From: an uncultured Gammaproteobacteria bacterium | GTDB lineage: Bacteria; Pseudomonadota; Gammaproteobacteria; Pseudomonadales; Pseudohongiellaceae | DNA length: 64,000 nucleotides | Assembly (NCBI GenBank): GCA_903853385.1 | Contig: CAINTJ010000095.1 | Span: 1-64,000 of the forward strand | Reading direction: 5' to 3' | In this document: positions 9,690-21,548 of the stretch, piece by piece | Numbering within the stretch: the first letter of the stretch is position 1 | Layout: each line of letters begins with the position of its first letter | Translations under genes and position numbers: made by a program | Notes under the pieces: generated by a model | What the model saw: the letters and a program-made list of their open reading frames with translations, nothing else | What the model was told of the DNA's origin: nothing | Database searches by the model: none

Positions 9690-9735
9690 TTGTCAAAATA
9701 ATACAAGTCATTGTTTATATTATTAATATTAAATA
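9690..9735. other. AT-rich island in the miaB-phoH gap
   Basis: A stretch of almost pure A/T (runs such as TTTATATTATTAATATT) stands out in an otherwise GC-rich window. It includes TTGTCA at 9690-9695. It may act as an UP-like element or a binding site for an AT-preferring protein upstream of the phoH promoter; no specific site can be named. The rest of the 9643-9866 gap holds no gene. Confidence 0.4.
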
Positions 9736-9817
9736 TTTCAAGAAGCTGACCTCCACAATTGCCGGCCTGTGCAGTCAGGCGCAACCGCAAAATTTAACGC
9801 GTCCGCACCCCCTGCCT

Positions 9818-9826
9818 TGCTATACT
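9818..9826 (+). promoter_or_regulatory. Extended -10 promoter for phoH-ybeY-ybeX-lnt
   Basis: TGC-TATACT (TG at 9818-9819, hexamer 9821-9826) is an extended -10 element with five of six consensus bases. The predicted start near 9833 gives a leader of about 34 bases before the phoH ATG. No clear -35 is present, which extended -10 promoters tolerate. Confidence 0.45.
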
Positions 9827-9866
9827 GCCAACCATCCTGGTCACATGGGGTTCCCCCCTCCTTTTC

Positions 9867-10919
9867 ATGATCGCTCAAGTCCCCTCGCGCAGGCTGGCGT
9901 TGCAGCCTGACAACCCCCAGCGGTTGGCCAATCTGCTTGGCCGGCACAATGAACACCTGCGGCAACTGGAAGAAAGTCTCGACTTGCGCATCAGCAATCG
10001 CGGCAATGAATTCATGCTGACCGGCAGTGAAGAAGCATTGCAAAGCGGTGAACAACTGCTGCAGTTGCTTTACGCGCAAACCGAACATATTCCCGTGCTG
10101 ACGCCTGAACACTTCCATCTGGCACTGGCTGAAGTCAGACCCCGACCGCAACAGGAAATGTTTGAACGGCCTGAAGGCGCAGTCCAGCACGACAACATCC
10201 AGCTGCTGCGCACCCCCAAATGCTCGGTCAAGCCACGTACGCCGCACCAGATTCAATACGTCAATGCGATTGCCCGTCATGACATCAACTTCGGCATCGG
10301 TCCGGCCGGCACCGGCAAAACCTACCTGGCTGTCGCCTGCGCGGTAGAAGCACTAGTGGCGGAACGGGTGGAACGCATCCTGCTGGTACGCCCGGCGGTG
10401 GAAGCCGGCGAAAAACTCGGATTTTTGCCAGGTGATCTCAACCAGAAAGTCGACCCCTATCTGCGTCCGCTGTATGACGCACTCTATGAAATGCTGGGCT
10501 TTGAACGTGTCGCCCGCCTCATTGAACGCAACGTGATCGAGATTGCCCCGCTTGCCTACATGCGGGGCCGCACGCTCAACAACTCGTTCATCATTCTCGA
10601 CGAAAGCCAGAACACCACCACCACCCAAATGAAGATGTTCCTGACCCGTATCGGCTTCGGCTCCACCGCGGTGATTACCGGTGACGTTACCCAGATCGAT
10701 TTGCCGAAAGGCACCCGATCGGGGCTGATCCAGGGCAGCGGCGTGCTGAGCAAAGTGAAAGGCGTCAGCTTCACCTGGTTCAATTCAGCAGATGTGGTGA
10801 GGCATCCGATTGTGCAGCGCATCGTCGATGCCTACGACGAATTTGACCGGCAAAATGTGGCGGCCCTCAACAACCCGGACAAGGACAGCAAAGAGCGGCT
10901 GCATGAGCGTGATAATTGA
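9867..10919 (+). CDS. ybeZ: PhoH family ATPase (YbeZ)
   Basis: A 350-residue P-loop protein of the PhoH-like family. Walker A is [13 protein letters not shown] (about residues 148-160) and Walker B is [12 protein letters not shown]. An N-terminal KH-like region ([10 protein letters not shown]...) precedes the ATPase core. It is thought to work with the RNase YbeY, encoded immediately downstream, in rRNA processing. ATG 9867 is taken as start although no Shine-Dalgarno is visible. It overlaps ybeY by 17 bases, consistent with coupled translation. Confidence 0.94.
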   Translation: MIAQVPSRRLALQPDNPQRLANLLGRHNEHLRQLEESLDLRISNRGNEFMLTGSEEALQSGEQLLQLLYAQTEHIPVLTPEHFHLALAEVRPRPQQEMFERPEGAVQHDNIQLLRTPKCSVKPRTPHQIQYVNAIARHDINFGIGPAGTGKTYLAVACAVEALVAERVERILLVRPAVEAGEKLGFLPGDLNQKVDPYLRPLYDALYEMLGFERVARLIERNVIEIAPLAYMRGRTLNNSFIILDESQNTTTTQMKMFLTRIGFGSTAVITGDVTQIDLPKGTRSGLIQGSGVLSKVKGVSFTWFNSADVVRHPIVQRIVDAYDEFDRQNVAALNNPDKDSKERLHERDN

Positions 10920-11361
10920 GTTAGTGAATGCCAGCGGCGAGCGAGGCTTGCCGCTGCGCCGCCTGTTCAAATTGTGGGCGGAGGCAGCGCTGGCAGGCGC
11001 TGGCAAAGCCGGCCTTTACAGCAACCTTAGCATCCGTATTGTGAATTCCGATGAATCAGCCAGCCTGAATCAGCACTACCGGCACAAGCACTACGCTACC
11101 AATGTGCTGTCGTTTCCGGTACCGGAACAAATGCAGGCCGCCGGTCAGCTGGGCGACCTGGCGCTGTGTGCAGCCGTGATAAAGCAGGAAGCTGGTGAAC
11201 AAAAGAAGACCGTCGGCAACCACTGGGCCCATCTGGTGGTACATGGTGTGCTGCACTTGCTTGGTTACGATCACGAACACAACAAAGACGCCAAAAAGAT
11301 GGAAACCCTGGAAGTAAAGATACTTGCCAGTCTTGGCATACCGGACCCTTATCAATCATGA
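10903..11361 (+). CDS. ybeY: Endoribonuclease YbeY (rRNA maturation factor)
   Basis: A 152-residue metal-dependent RNase used in 16S rRNA 3' processing and ribosome quality control. The zinc motif [13 protein letters not shown] is intact near residue 115, and the family block [12 protein letters not shown] is present. The open frame extends to 10810, but ATG 10903 ([11 protein letters not shown]) is the natural start, inside the end of phoH. The stop overlaps the ybeX start as ATGA. Confidence 0.95.
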   Translation: MSVIIELVNASGERGLPLRRLFKLWAEAALAGAGKAGLYSNLSIRIVNSDESASLNQHYRHKHYATNVLSFPVPEQMQAAGQLGDLALCAAVIKQEAGEQKKTVGNHWAHLVVHGVLHLLGYDHEHNKDAKKMETLEVKILASLGIPDPYQS

Positions 11362-12230
11362 CCGACGACCATTTGCCACCGCACCCTCCCCTCACCCTGA
11401 CCTTGATGGAACGTCTGCGCGACGTATTTACCGACAGTATTGCCGACAGTGAAGAACTGATCCGCGTGCTGCGCAAAGCCCAGCGCCGCAAAGTGCTCGA
11501 CAACGATGCACTCAGCATCATCGAAGGCGCGCTGCAGGTCGCCGACATGCAAGTGCGCGACATCATGGTGCCGCGCTCGCAGGTGATCACCGTCAACGCC
11601 AGTGATTCACCGCAGGACATTCTGCCAGTGGTGATTGAAGCGCAGCATTCACGTTTTCCGGTTATCGGCGAAAGCATTGACGACGTGGTTGGCATTCTGC
11701 TCGCCAAGGATCTGCTGCCGCTGGCGCTCGATCGCGATCAGCGCAAGTTCGACATCAAGGATGTGATGCGTCCGGCCTACTATGTGCCGGAATCAAAACG
11801 CCTCAACGTATTGCTGAAAGAGTTTCGTGAAAACCGCAACCACATGGCGATAGTCATCGACGAATACGGCGATCTGGCAGGGCTCTGCTCTATTGAGGAC
11901 GTGCTCGAACAGATCGTCGGCGAAATTGAAGATGAACACGACATCGAAGATGAAGCCTTTATCAAGCAACTCGATAACCACACCTTCACAGTAAAAGCGC
12001 TGACCACTGTCGATGATTTCAACGAACACTTCGGCAGTGATTTTCCCACGGAAGAATTCGACACCATCGGTGGCGTGGTGCTGAGCAACTTCGGCCATAT
12101 CCCGCAGCGCGATGAGCACATCATCATCGGCAATTTCAATTTTAGGATACTCAACGCTGACAATCGTCAAATCCGGCTATTGCATGTGAGCATTTCCCAT
12201 GCAGACGCAGCCACTGCGCATGAACTGTGA
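11358..12230 (+). CDS. ybeX: CBS-domain protein YbeX/CorC (HlyC/CorC family)
   Basis: A 290-residue protein with a basic N-terminal helix region, two CBS domains at about 65-185 ([49 protein letters not shown]) and a C-terminal CorC_HlyC domain ([28 protein letters not shown]). Family members are linked to Mg2+/Co2+ efflux and to ribosome function. It has no transmembrane helices. Its ATG overlaps the ybeY stop, and lnt begins 12 bases after its stop, so it sits within one operon. Confidence 0.94.
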   Translation: MTDDHLPPHPPLTLTLMERLRDVFTDSIADSEELIRVLRKAQRRKVLDNDALSIIEGALQVADMQVRDIMVPRSQVITVNASDSPQDILPVVIEAQHSRFPVIGESIDDVVGILLAKDLLPLALDRDQRKFDIKDVMRPAYYVPESKRLNVLLKEFRENRNHMAIVIDEYGDLAGLCSIEDVLEQIVGEIEDEHDIEDEAFIKQLDNHTFTVKALTTVDDFNEHFGSDFPTEEFDTIGGVVLSNFGHIPQRDEHIIIGNFNFRILNADNRQIRLLHVSISHADAATAHEL

Positions 12231-12242
12231 AAGAGTCTGCCA

Positions 12243-13787
12243 GTGCTGACAGCTGACGAAACCCACCCTGCCACTTTGCAGTCATTGCCATCGTGGTCGC
12301 TGTTGATGCTGGCACTGATGGCCGGCGCCGTCATTCCGTTCAGCTTCAGCCCGTTTACATGGTGGCCGCTCGGCTTTGTCGGCATCGCGTTTTATTACCT
12401 GTGTTTGCAACAAACCACTGCCCGCACTGCGCTGCAGCGCGGCTTTGCCTTTGGTTTCGGTCTGTTTGGAGTAGGTGCCTCATGGATCTATGTGAGCATC
12501 CACGATTTCGGGGAAGCGCCATCCTGGCTAGCCGGCTTTATTACCATCAGCTTTGTGGCCCTGATGGCGCTGTACAACGGCGTGCAGGCCTGGCTGTGGC
12601 GCCGTTATGCCAGTCACTGCAACCCGGCACTGGGCTTTGCCGCCAGCTGGGTATTGTGTGAAGCCTTTCGCGGCTGGTTTCTCACCGGCTTTCCGTGGCT
12701 GCTGCTGGGCTATGCGCATGTCACTTCACCATTCTCGGGTTTGGCGCCGATAGCTGGTGTGCATGGGCTCAGTTTTATAGTGGCGCTGTGTGGAGCCTTG
12801 CTGGCCACGCTTGCGTTTTCCACATCAACCACACATTACCGACAGTACTGGCGCCAACCGGCACTGTGGTCATTGCTGGCTGTCCTGGTGCTGGCACTTG
12901 CCACCCGCCACCTTGAATGGACCCATCCCTCACCACATTTGCCGGTCAGCGTTGGCATGGTGCAGGGTAATATTCCTCAGGAAGTGAAATTCAATCCCGA
13001 TGCGATCCAACCCGGTCTCAATCGCTATGCCGAACTCAGCAAGCCGTTATGGAGCTCGGATATTGTGCTGTGGCCGGAAACAGCAGTGCCGCTGCTTTAC
13101 CAGAATGAACCCGAGTTGATTGCGCAACTGGCAGCACAGGCCCGCAGCAAACATACTGCTTTGCTCACTGGCATTTTCTATCGTAACGAGCTTGGCACCC
13201 ACAACTCCATCATCGCGCTTGGCAATGGCAGTGGCGTCTGGCACAAGCAAAAACTGGTGCCGTTTGGCGAATATGTACCTCTGCAGAGCTTGCTGTCGAA
13301 TCTGCTGGAATTGTTCAAATTGCCACAATCATCTCTTACACCCGGAGCCGCTGATCAAGTCTTGCTGCAAGCCGCCGGATTGAAAATTGCACCGTTCATC
13401 TGCTATGAAGTGGTCTATCCGGATTTTGTGCGCAGTGTCGGCGGCGATGCAGACCTGTTGCTGACCATCAGCAACGATACCTGGTTTGGTGCCTCATTCG
13501 GGCCACTGCAACATCTGCAGATGGCAGCAATGCGCGCGCGTGAACTGGGCCGCTATATGATCAGAGCCACTAACAATGGCGTGTCAGCCTTCATCAATGC
13601 CAAGGGTGAGATCATCGCACAAACCCATCAATTCACCGCCGAAACCCTGCAAGGCACAGTTCAGGTTTATGAAGGCACCACCCCGTTTGCGCGCTTTGGC
13701 TCATGGCCGGTGTGGTTGCTGAGCGTAGCGATCATTGCTTTCAATCTATGGCGACGCTATCAACCCATTCAGGACAACACCGGTTGA
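12243..13787 (+). CDS. lnt: Apolipoprotein N-acyltransferase
   Basis: A 514-residue inner-membrane enzyme that adds the third acyl chain to bacterial lipoproteins, needed for their sorting by Lol. The N-terminal ~200 residues form several transmembrane helices (FSFSPFTWWPLGFVGIAFYY and others). The C-terminal nitrilase domain holds the catalytic triad: Glu in LWPETAVPLL, Lys in KQKLVPFGEYVP and Cys in APFICYEVVYPDF. A final helix (WLLSVAIIAFNLW) anchors the end. The start is GTG 12243 with an AAGAG-type ribosome site. Its 3' end overlaps the convergent AEC transporter by 19 bases. Confidence 0.96.
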   Translation: MLTADETHPATLQSLPSWSLLMLALMAGAVIPFSFSPFTWWPLGFVGIAFYYLCLQQTTARTALQRGFAFGFGLFGVGASWIYVSIHDFGEAPSWLAGFITISFVALMALYNGVQAWLWRRYASHCNPALGFAASWVLCEAFRGWFLTGFPWLLLGYAHVTSPFSGLAPIAGVHGLSFIVALCGALLATLAFSTSTTHYRQYWRQPALWSLLAVLVLALATRHLEWTHPSPHLPVSVGMVQGNIPQEVKFNPDAIQPGLNRYAELSKPLWSSDIVLWPETAVPLLYQNEPELIAQLAAQARSKHTALLTGIFYRNELGTHNSIIALGNGSGVWHKQKLVPFGEYVPLQSLLSNLLELFKLPQSSLTPGAADQVLLQAAGLKIAPFICYEVVYPDFVRSVGGDADLLLTISNDTWFGASFGPLQHLQMAAMRARELGRYMIRATNNGVSAFINAKGEIIAQTHQFTAETLQGTVQVYEGTTPFARFGSWPVWLLSVAIIAFNLWRRYQPIQDNTG

Positions 13788-14734
13788 TTCAACCACCATG
13801 CCCAGAAGGCAAGGCTCGCCACCGACAACAGTGACGACAGCACAATCGCGGTTGCCGCCACGGTTTCACATTCTCCATAGCGGCGAGAAAACACATAAAC
13901 ACTGATGCCCACCGGCATAGCCGCAATCATCACCGCCGTTTTCATCCAGAATGGCTCTACGCTGAACACCTGCGTCATCAGCCACCACATCAACGCTGGC
14001 ATCAAGAGCAGCTTGATCACCACCATCACCAGCGCTTTGCCGATTTCTCCGCGAATTTGATAACGCGTCAGCGCTGCGCCCAGGCCAAACACTGAACCAG
14101 GCACTGCTGCTGCCGCCAGCAGATCCAGGGTGTTATCGAGAACGCCAGGCAAGCCCAGCCCGGCAAAATTGAACAGCGAACCTGCCAGCAAACTCCCGCT
14201 AATAGGATTCAGCAGCAATTCGACACCCACACGCTGGAAACGGGCTCGCCATCCCCTGGCCGCAGCGTCCTCGATTGTGGACAACGGCGGGTTCCATTCA
14301 GCCAGTGCGGTGCCCAGTGAAAAAATCATCAGGTTATGCACACAGATAATTACCAGCATTGGCACTAACGCTGCCTTGCCCAGCACCGCTAGCGTTACCG
14401 GAATACCCAGCACCGTGGCATTTGCATAGGCACCGCCCATGCCAAAAATGCTGAGTTCTCGCAAGTTGTAATCGAACAGCCAGTGCCCCATTGCCATACC
14501 AGTACCATAGACCACCAGCACTACCAGATAGAATCCCCCCAGATAAGCCCAATGCATGTCAGCCGGAAACTGCGCAGTGGCAGCACCATGAAACAACAGG
14601 CATGGAATCAGAAACCAGAATGAAATGCGCTCAATGGCCGCAGCCTCCGGCTCGTTCAGCCAGTGACGGCGACGGGCCAGATAGCCAAGCAGAGCGATGA
14701 GGACAACCGGGAACAATGCGTTGATGATATACAT
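13769..14734 (-). CDS. AEC family transporter (auxin efflux carrier-like permease)
   Basis: A 321-residue hydrophobic protein with about ten predicted helices. The opening INALFPVVLIALLGYLARR and the later GGAYANATVLGIPVTLAVLG and PVGISVYVFSRRY segments are typical of the AEC (MdcF/YwkB-like) family, which exports or imports small organic acids. The substrate cannot be read from sequence. The gene stands alone on the minus strand; its last 19 bases overlap the end of lnt. Confidence 0.9.
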   Translation of the reverse strand: MYIINALFPVVLIALLGYLARRRHWLNEPEAAAIERISFWFLIPCLLFHGAATAQFPADMHWAYLGGFYLVVLVVYGTGMAMGHWLFDYNLRELSIFGMGGAYANATVLGIPVTLAVLGKAALVPMLVIICVHNLMIFSLGTALAEWNPPLSTIEDAAARGWRARFQRVGVELLLNPISGSLLAGSLFNFAGLGLPGVLDNTLDLLAAAAVPGSVFGLGAALTRYQIRGEIGKALVMVVIKLLLMPALMWWLMTQVFSVEPFWMKTAVMIAAMPVGISVYVFSRRYGECETVAATAIVLSSLLSVASLAFWAWWLNQPVLS

Positions 14735-14793
14735 GGGTCAAGTGTGCACCATGTGCTCAATATGAGCCATAAATCAGCGCACCGACTTGGGCC

Positions 14794-14830
14794 GGGGGCT
14801 GCCAGGGTGGACATCACGAAAACAGCCCCC
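14794..14830. repeat. 8-bp inverted repeat between divergent AEC and SET genes
   Basis: GGGGGCTG (14794-14801) and CAGCCCCC (14823-14830) are perfect complements 21 bases apart, in the 138-base gap between the divergent AEC and SET-domain genes. It might be an operator or a weak hairpin; no T tract follows. Confidence 0.35.
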
Positions 14831-14872
14831 TATCCTGCTTGTACTTTTGCAGTTCAGTAATGAGAGTCATTC

Positions 14873-15334
14873 ATGATCGTCCCGAAATACCAAGTCCGCC
14901 CAGCCGCCTATGCCGATGGCAAAGGCGTGTTCCTGCTGGAATCCGTCAAACGCGGCCAGGTGCTGGTGGCGCCGGATGCGATCAACAAGGTCTACAACGC
15001 CGCACAACGGGCCGCGCTGGTGCCGGGCTCACCGGAAGATGATGCTTGCGTGCGCTGGTTCGAGAGCTATCACACGGTTAGCACCGACTGGCCGGATGAC
15101 TGTTATGTGAATCACTCATTTAATCCTAGCGGCCTGTGGCATCTGGGATTTGTGTTTGCTACCCGTGACCTGGCTGCGGGGGATGAAATAACGGCCGATT
15201 ACCGCTTTCTGGTGAATGACAATGAAGTAATGCCGTTCACGGATGCAGCAACCGGCCGTGACATTGTGGGTTATACCTGGGAAGAAAATCTGCGACTATC
15301 GACAGAAATGTTATTGAAGTTGCTGCACCAATAA
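14873..15334 (+). CDS. SET domain-containing protein
   Basis: A 153-residue protein that is essentially one SET domain, the fold of protein lysine methyltransferases. SET marks visible are GKGVFLLESVKRGQVL near the start, YVNHSFNPSG (the NHS motif that binds S-adenosylmethionine) and GDEITADYRF (the ELxxDY-like catalytic motif). It starts at ATG 14873 after GAGA. It has no secretion signal or partner domain. Bacterial SET proteins of this size are known, but their targets are mostly unknown. The downstream gene is a small membrane protein with no obvious link. Confidence 0.87.
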   Translation: MIVPKYQVRPAAYADGKGVFLLESVKRGQVLVAPDAINKVYNAAQRAALVPGSPEDDACVRWFESYHTVSTDWPDDCYVNHSFNPSGLWHLGFVFATRDLAAGDEITADYRFLVNDNEVMPFTDAATGRDIVGYTWEENLRLSTEMLLKLLHQ

Positions 15335-15460
15335 AATTTTGTTTGTTTCCGGGCTGTTTGCATGGGCCCTGGTGACTACCCTTAGTGTTCCGCCTGTATG
15401 CAAGTCAACCAAGCGTCCAGCTGCTGGCAACTACCCTTTAACTAATGCGAGCATTTGTTC

Positions 15461-15805
15461 ATGTACGAGTCCCGCACACACAAACCCCTGGCGACCGGGG
15501 CTTTCGCCTCCCGGCTGGCTTCACACGTATTGATCGCCACCTTGTTGCTGGCATTATCGCTCGTCATAGGCATGGCCGGTTATATGGAATTTGAAAACCT
15601 GTCGGCGATGGACTCATTTCTGAATGCCTCCATGCTGCTGGGCGGCATGGGACCAGTGAATGCCCCGCAAACAGAGGCCGGCAAATTTTTTGCCGGCTGC
15701 TATGCACTCTATGCAGGCTTGGTGTTTATTGTCACGGCCGCGCTGATCCTCACCCCGGTTGTGCACCGGGTGCTGCACAAGTTTCACTGGGATGGGGAAG
15801 AGTAA
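15461..15805 (+). CDS. Small two-helix membrane protein, channel-like
   Basis: A 114-residue hypothetical protein. Two hydrophobic helices (VLIATLLLALSLVIGMAGYMEF at ~24-45 and YALYAGLVFIVTAALILTPVV at ~78-100) flank a segment LNASMLLGGMGPVNAPQTEAGKFFAG that sits where a pore loop would be in two-helix potassium channels, though it lacks the TVGYGD filter. The C-terminus is LHKFHWDGEE. I recall similar hypothetical proteins in other proteobacteria, but none with a known function. ATG 15461 is chosen over the TTG two codons earlier. It converges on the peroxiredoxin gene with a three-base gap. Confidence 0.7.
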   Translation: MYESRTHKPLATGAFASRLASHVLIATLLLALSLVIGMAGYMEFENLSAMDSFLNASMLLGGMGPVNAPQTEAGKFFAGCYALYAGLVFIVTAALILTPVVHRVLHKFHWDGEE

Positions 15806-15808
15806 CTG

Positions 15809-16291
15809 TTACAGCACTTTCAGTATGGCTTCGGCCGAGCTCTCAACGATGCCGCCCGGCGGCTCGATTGCCATAAAGCTGACCACGCCATTCTCAATGA
15901 CCATCGCCATGCGTTTGCAACGCACACCCATGCCTTTGTCGGCGAGGTCTAGTTCAAGGCCCATGGCTTTGGCGAAGTCGGCACTGCCGTCAGCCAGCAT
16001 GATAAGGTGCTCGGCATTCTGGGCTTCACCCCAGGCATGCATGACAAACGCATCATTGACTGCCATGCAGATGATGCTATCCACACCCTTGGCCTTGATG
16101 GCATCGGCGTGCACTACAAAGCCGGGTAAATGTGTCTTGGAGCAGCCCGGAGTGAAGGCGCCGGGCACAGCAAACATTACCACCTTCTTGCCGGCGAACA
16201 GTTCGTCCGTGGTGATGGCCTGTGGACCTTTTTCGCCGAATATCCTGAGCGTGGCACAGGATGGGATTTTGTCGCCAACTTTAATGGTCAT
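15809..16291 (-). CDS. Peroxiredoxin (Prx5 family)
   Basis: A 160-residue thiol peroxidase that reduces hydrogen peroxide and organic hydroperoxides in the cytoplasm. The peroxidatic cysteine lies in VPGAFTPGCSKTHLPGF, the Prx5 signature. A second cysteine lies further on in VDSIICMAVNDAFV, and a third in MGVRCKRMAMV, the position of the atypical resolving residue in some members. There is no glutaredoxin fusion. It starts at ATG 16291 and follows the RimK-like gene on the same strand by 23 bases, so they may be co-transcribed. Confidence 0.93.
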   Translation of the reverse strand: MTIKVGDKIPSCATLRIFGEKGPQAITTDELFAGKKVVMFAVPGAFTPGCSKTHLPGFVVHADAIKAKGVDSIICMAVNDAFVMHAWGEAQNAEHLIMLADGSADFAKAMGLELDLADKGMGVRCKRMAMVIENGVVSFMAIEPPGGIVESSAEAILKVL

Positions 16292-16314
16292 GAAGTACTC
16301 CTGGTTTGGGGCTG

Positions 16315-17805
16315 CTATTCTTCCATCCTGCGCACGAACTCCTGCATGATCAAACTGTAGAGTTCATTGCCGAGATACTGGTCTTCCACCCCGGCATCAA
16401 TGCTGGGGTTGTCATTCACTTCAATCACAAAGGCCTTGTCGCCCCACTGTTTCACATCGACACCATAGAAACCGTCGCCGATGCCTTTGGTGGCTTTGAG
16501 CGCAGCCTGCAACACTACCCTTGGCACTTCGAAGGTGGGCAAGGTGTCAAAACCACCGGATTTGGTTTTGTCGTCCTTGTCGACCAGACTGGCTTCGTCA
16601 TCATTCTGATGGTGATAGATTTGCCAGTGGTCTTTCACCATGTAGTAGCGACAAGCATAGAGTGCGCGGTTGTTGAGAACGCCGATGCGCCAGTCGAAAT
16701 CCGTATAGAGAAATTCCTGGCATAACAACAGGCTTGATTCCTCGAACAGCGTCGCGGCTTTGGCCTTGAGCTCTTCCAGATCATCCACCTTCACGATACC
16801 GCGTGAAAATGAACCATCCGGGATTTTCACCACAATCGGGAAGCCGAGGGTTTCTGCGGCATTTTCCAGCTGTTCTTCACGACCACGGCTGATAATCAGC
16901 GTACGCGGTGCCGGCACGCCATTGGCCGAAAACAAGTCAGCGAGGTAGATCTTGTTGGTGCAACGCAGGATCGAAGTGGGGTCATCCAGCACCACCAAAC
17001 CCATGCTTTCGGCCTTTTTGGCGAAACGGTAGGTATGATGCTCGATACTGGTGGTTTCGCGGATGAACAGAGCGTCGAACTCGGGCAGGCGCATGAAGTC
17101 ATCCGGGGAGATGATTTCCACATCCACACCCAGGTTCTTGCCAGCCTGGATGAATTTCTTGATGGCAGGCATGTTGCTGGGCGGCAGTTTTTCCTGATCA
17201 TTCAGCAAAATGGCCAGATCGTATTTGGCATGCTTGCGCGCCTTCTTCGGATGCCAGATCTGGCGACTGAAGATGTCGAGCGCCTCGCCAAACGAAGTCT
17301 CTTCGGCATCGGTGAGACTCTTGTGATCGACCACATGCAAGTCGGCGATCACCCAATGGCCATCGTCGAGGGATTTCAGTGTTACCGACACCACCGGCGC
17401 GGCAAAACGCTCAAACACAACACGGGCCAGCGGTTTCAGCGAAGGCTCGGCCACCTGACCAAAATAGGCTTTGAATTCCAGAGTGGCAGGCCGCTCACCT
17501 TTCTTGAACATCTTTTCGAGCGTGAGAAACACTTCTTCGACATTGAGCTGATAGAGTAGCGGCGACCACACGTCATTAAGCACCTTGCTGGTGGGAATGA
17601 CATGATGGCCTTTGGCTTCCGCTAGCAGCGAGCAGTAGTAGCCCGGGCTCAGATAGCTGTAATCACTGCAAAGATTGATGACACGCACGCGCTGATGGGG
17701 GGGTGATTTCAGCGACAGATACTGATCGAAAGAGATTACCAGATCACTCGGATAATACGGTTCCCAGTCTTCGAGTCTATCCACGACGATGAGGACATTT
17801 GACAT
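16315..17805 (-). CDS. RimK-like ATP-grasp ligase with N-terminal RLAN domain
   Basis: A 496-residue protein. The first ~150 residues (VLIVVDRLEDWEPYYPSD, INLCSDYSYLSPGYYCSLLAE) match the RLAN domain known to precede certain RimK-type ligases. The C-terminal ~300 residues are an ATP-grasp fold: FIRETTSIEHHTYRFA, LGFPIVVKIPDGSFSRG for the nucleotide-binding lysine, and VIEVNDNPSIDAGVED for the Mg2+-binding acidic residues. The family makes an amide bond between an acid and an amine, but this subgroup's substrate is unknown. The frame runs upstream to 18078; ATG 17805 (MSNVLIVVDRL) is the family start. A GNAT gene is divergent from it, 115 bases away. Confidence 0.9.
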   Translation of the reverse strand: MSNVLIVVDRLEDWEPYYPSDLVISFDQYLSLKSPPHQRVRVINLCSDYSYLSPGYYCSLLAEAKGHHVIPTSKVLNDVWSPLLYQLNVEEVFLTLEKMFKKGERPATLEFKAYFGQVAEPSLKPLARVVFERFAAPVVSVTLKSLDDGHWVIADLHVVDHKSLTDAEETSFGEALDIFSRQIWHPKKARKHAKYDLAILLNDQEKLPPSNMPAIKKFIQAGKNLGVDVEIISPDDFMRLPEFDALFIRETTSIEHHTYRFAKKAESMGLVVLDDPTSILRCTNKIYLADLFSANGVPAPRTLIISRGREEQLENAAETLGFPIVVKIPDGSFSRGIVKVDDLEELKAKAATLFEESSLLLCQEFLYTDFDWRIGVLNNRALYACRYYMVKDHWQIYHHQNDDEASLVDKDDKTKSGGFDTLPTFEVPRVVLQAALKATKGIGDGFYGVDVKQWGDKAFVIEVNDNPSIDAGVEDQYLGNELYSLIMQEFVRRMEE

Positions 17806-17920
17806 GGGGCGAGCTAGTCTCCTTCTATGGAAAATATGGTCTGCGAGTATGCCTATTTTGCTGGCAAAGCAACACTGTGTCTTGCGAGAATTCTCCGTCA
17901 ATTTCCAGAAGCGCTCCTTT

Positions 17921-18394
17921 ATGTCCTCCAGCTCCCGCAGTGCCTTGCCCCCGGTCCGCCTTCGCCGCGCCCTCATCAGCGACGTGCCGGCACTGTTTGA
18001 GGTGGAACATACGAGCTTTGACGGCGACCAACTGAGCGCGCGGCAGCTGCGCCACTGGGTGGATGCTCCCAACGGCATTCTGTTGTTGGCCCACAGTGGT
18101 GCGGCAGTGCTGGGTTTTTGCCTGGTGTTCAGCCGGGCTGACAGTCCTGCCGCCCGCCTTTACTCCATCGCCATCAGCAGAGCGGCACGCGGCCAGGGAC
18201 TCGGCAAGAAGTTGCTGCGCAGAGCCGAGGCGCTAGCCCGCGAGCAGGGCAGTGCGTCGATGCGACTCGAGGTGGCAGCCAGTAACCACGTCGCCATCGG
18301 CCTCTACCAGAAGCTCGGCTATCACATCTTCGGCCATAAACCGGGCTATTACGAAGATGGGCAGGATGGGATCAGGATGCAGAAAGCCCTGTAG
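17921..18394 (+). CDS. GNAT family N-acetyltransferase
   Basis: A 157-residue single-domain acetyltransferase resembling RimI and the GNAT half of GNAT/peptidase-C39 fusions. The acetyl-CoA loop is ISRAARGQGLGKKLL, followed by the LEVAASNHVAIGLYQKLGY motif and a C-terminal YYEDGQDGIRMQK. As I recall, the GNAT/C39 fusion is often encoded beside RLAN-type RimK proteins; here the GNAT stands without the C39 part, since the frame stops at 18394. ATG 17921 is taken as start; the frame upstream overlaps the rimK-like promoter region and reads poorly. Confidence 0.87.
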   Translation: MSSSSRSALPPVRLRRALISDVPALFEVEHTSFDGDQLSARQLRHWVDAPNGILLLAHSGAAVLGFCLVFSRADSPAARLYSIAISRAARGQGLGKKLLRRAEALAREQGSASMRLEVAASNHVAIGLYQKLGYHIFGHKPGYYEDGQDGIRMQKAL

Positions 18395-18513
18395 CCCGCC
18401 AAACTGCAACACTGCCCCGGGTAGCCCCGCGCTGGAAACCCCCAGTGGGTGCCCAGCAAGGTCCCCCCTCACTCAAACCGGCTTGTATTCACCCAACGGT
18501 AAAAGCTGCGTAA

Positions 18514-21057
<2,544 letters not shown>

Positions 21058-21062
21058 TAAAC

Positions 21063-21548
21063 ATGCTGCGCTTCCTGACCCTCGGCTTTTTCACCCTGCT
21101 GTTGACCAGTTGTGGTTTCGCGTTGCGCGGCACAGCCGAGTTGCCGGCCAGTTTGCAGCCGCTGCATCTGGACAACGTCAACGACAGCACGGCAATGGGG
21201 CGGGAATTGATGCGCACGCTGGTCAACAACAAGGTCAAGCTGACCGACACCACCGGCGCCAGCATCTACAGCCTTGCCCTGGGCGCCGAGACCAGCATTG
21301 AACGCGCCATCAGCGTAAATGCCAACGCGCGTGCCGGTGAATATGAAATCATCATGACGGTGCCATTCCAGCTCAAACGTGGCAACGCTGCCTCGATACC
21401 CGAGCAGAGGTTGAGCCTGACCAAGGTTTACCTGGCCGATCCGGAAAATGCTGTCGCCAAAACCGAAGAAGCCTTGATCATCCAGAATGAAATGCGCCAG
21501 GAACTGTCGCAATTGATCCTGCGCCGGTTACAAGCGTTTGCACCATGA
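21063..21548 (+). CDS. lptE: LPS-assembly lipoprotein LptE
   Basis: A 161-residue outer-membrane lipoprotein that plugs the LptD barrel during LPS export. The signal peptide ends in the lipobox LLTSC (Cys at about residue 17), followed by GFALRGTAELPASLQPLHLD, the family's characteristic start. The C-terminus is amphipathic (RQELSQLILRRLQAF). It follows leuS by five bases. In most relatives the next gene is holA; here the stop codon overlaps the start of a broken DUF486 gene instead. Confidence 0.93.
   Translation: MLRFLTLGFFTLLLTSCGFALRGTAELPASLQPLHLDNVNDSTAMGRELMRTLVNNKVKLTDTTGASIYSLALGAETSIERAISVNANARAGEYEIIMTVPFQLKRGNAASIPEQRLSLTKVYLADPENAVAKTEEALIIQNEMRQELSQLILRRLQAFAP

Noticed and set aside
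9643-9690. Terminator after miaB
   Set aside because: A GTGAAC/GTTCAC pair is present but the loop is long and no T tract follows.
15361-15440. Two ACTACCCTT direct repeats before the small membrane protein
   Set aside because: Only nine bases long, in a short gap, with no symmetry; likely chance.
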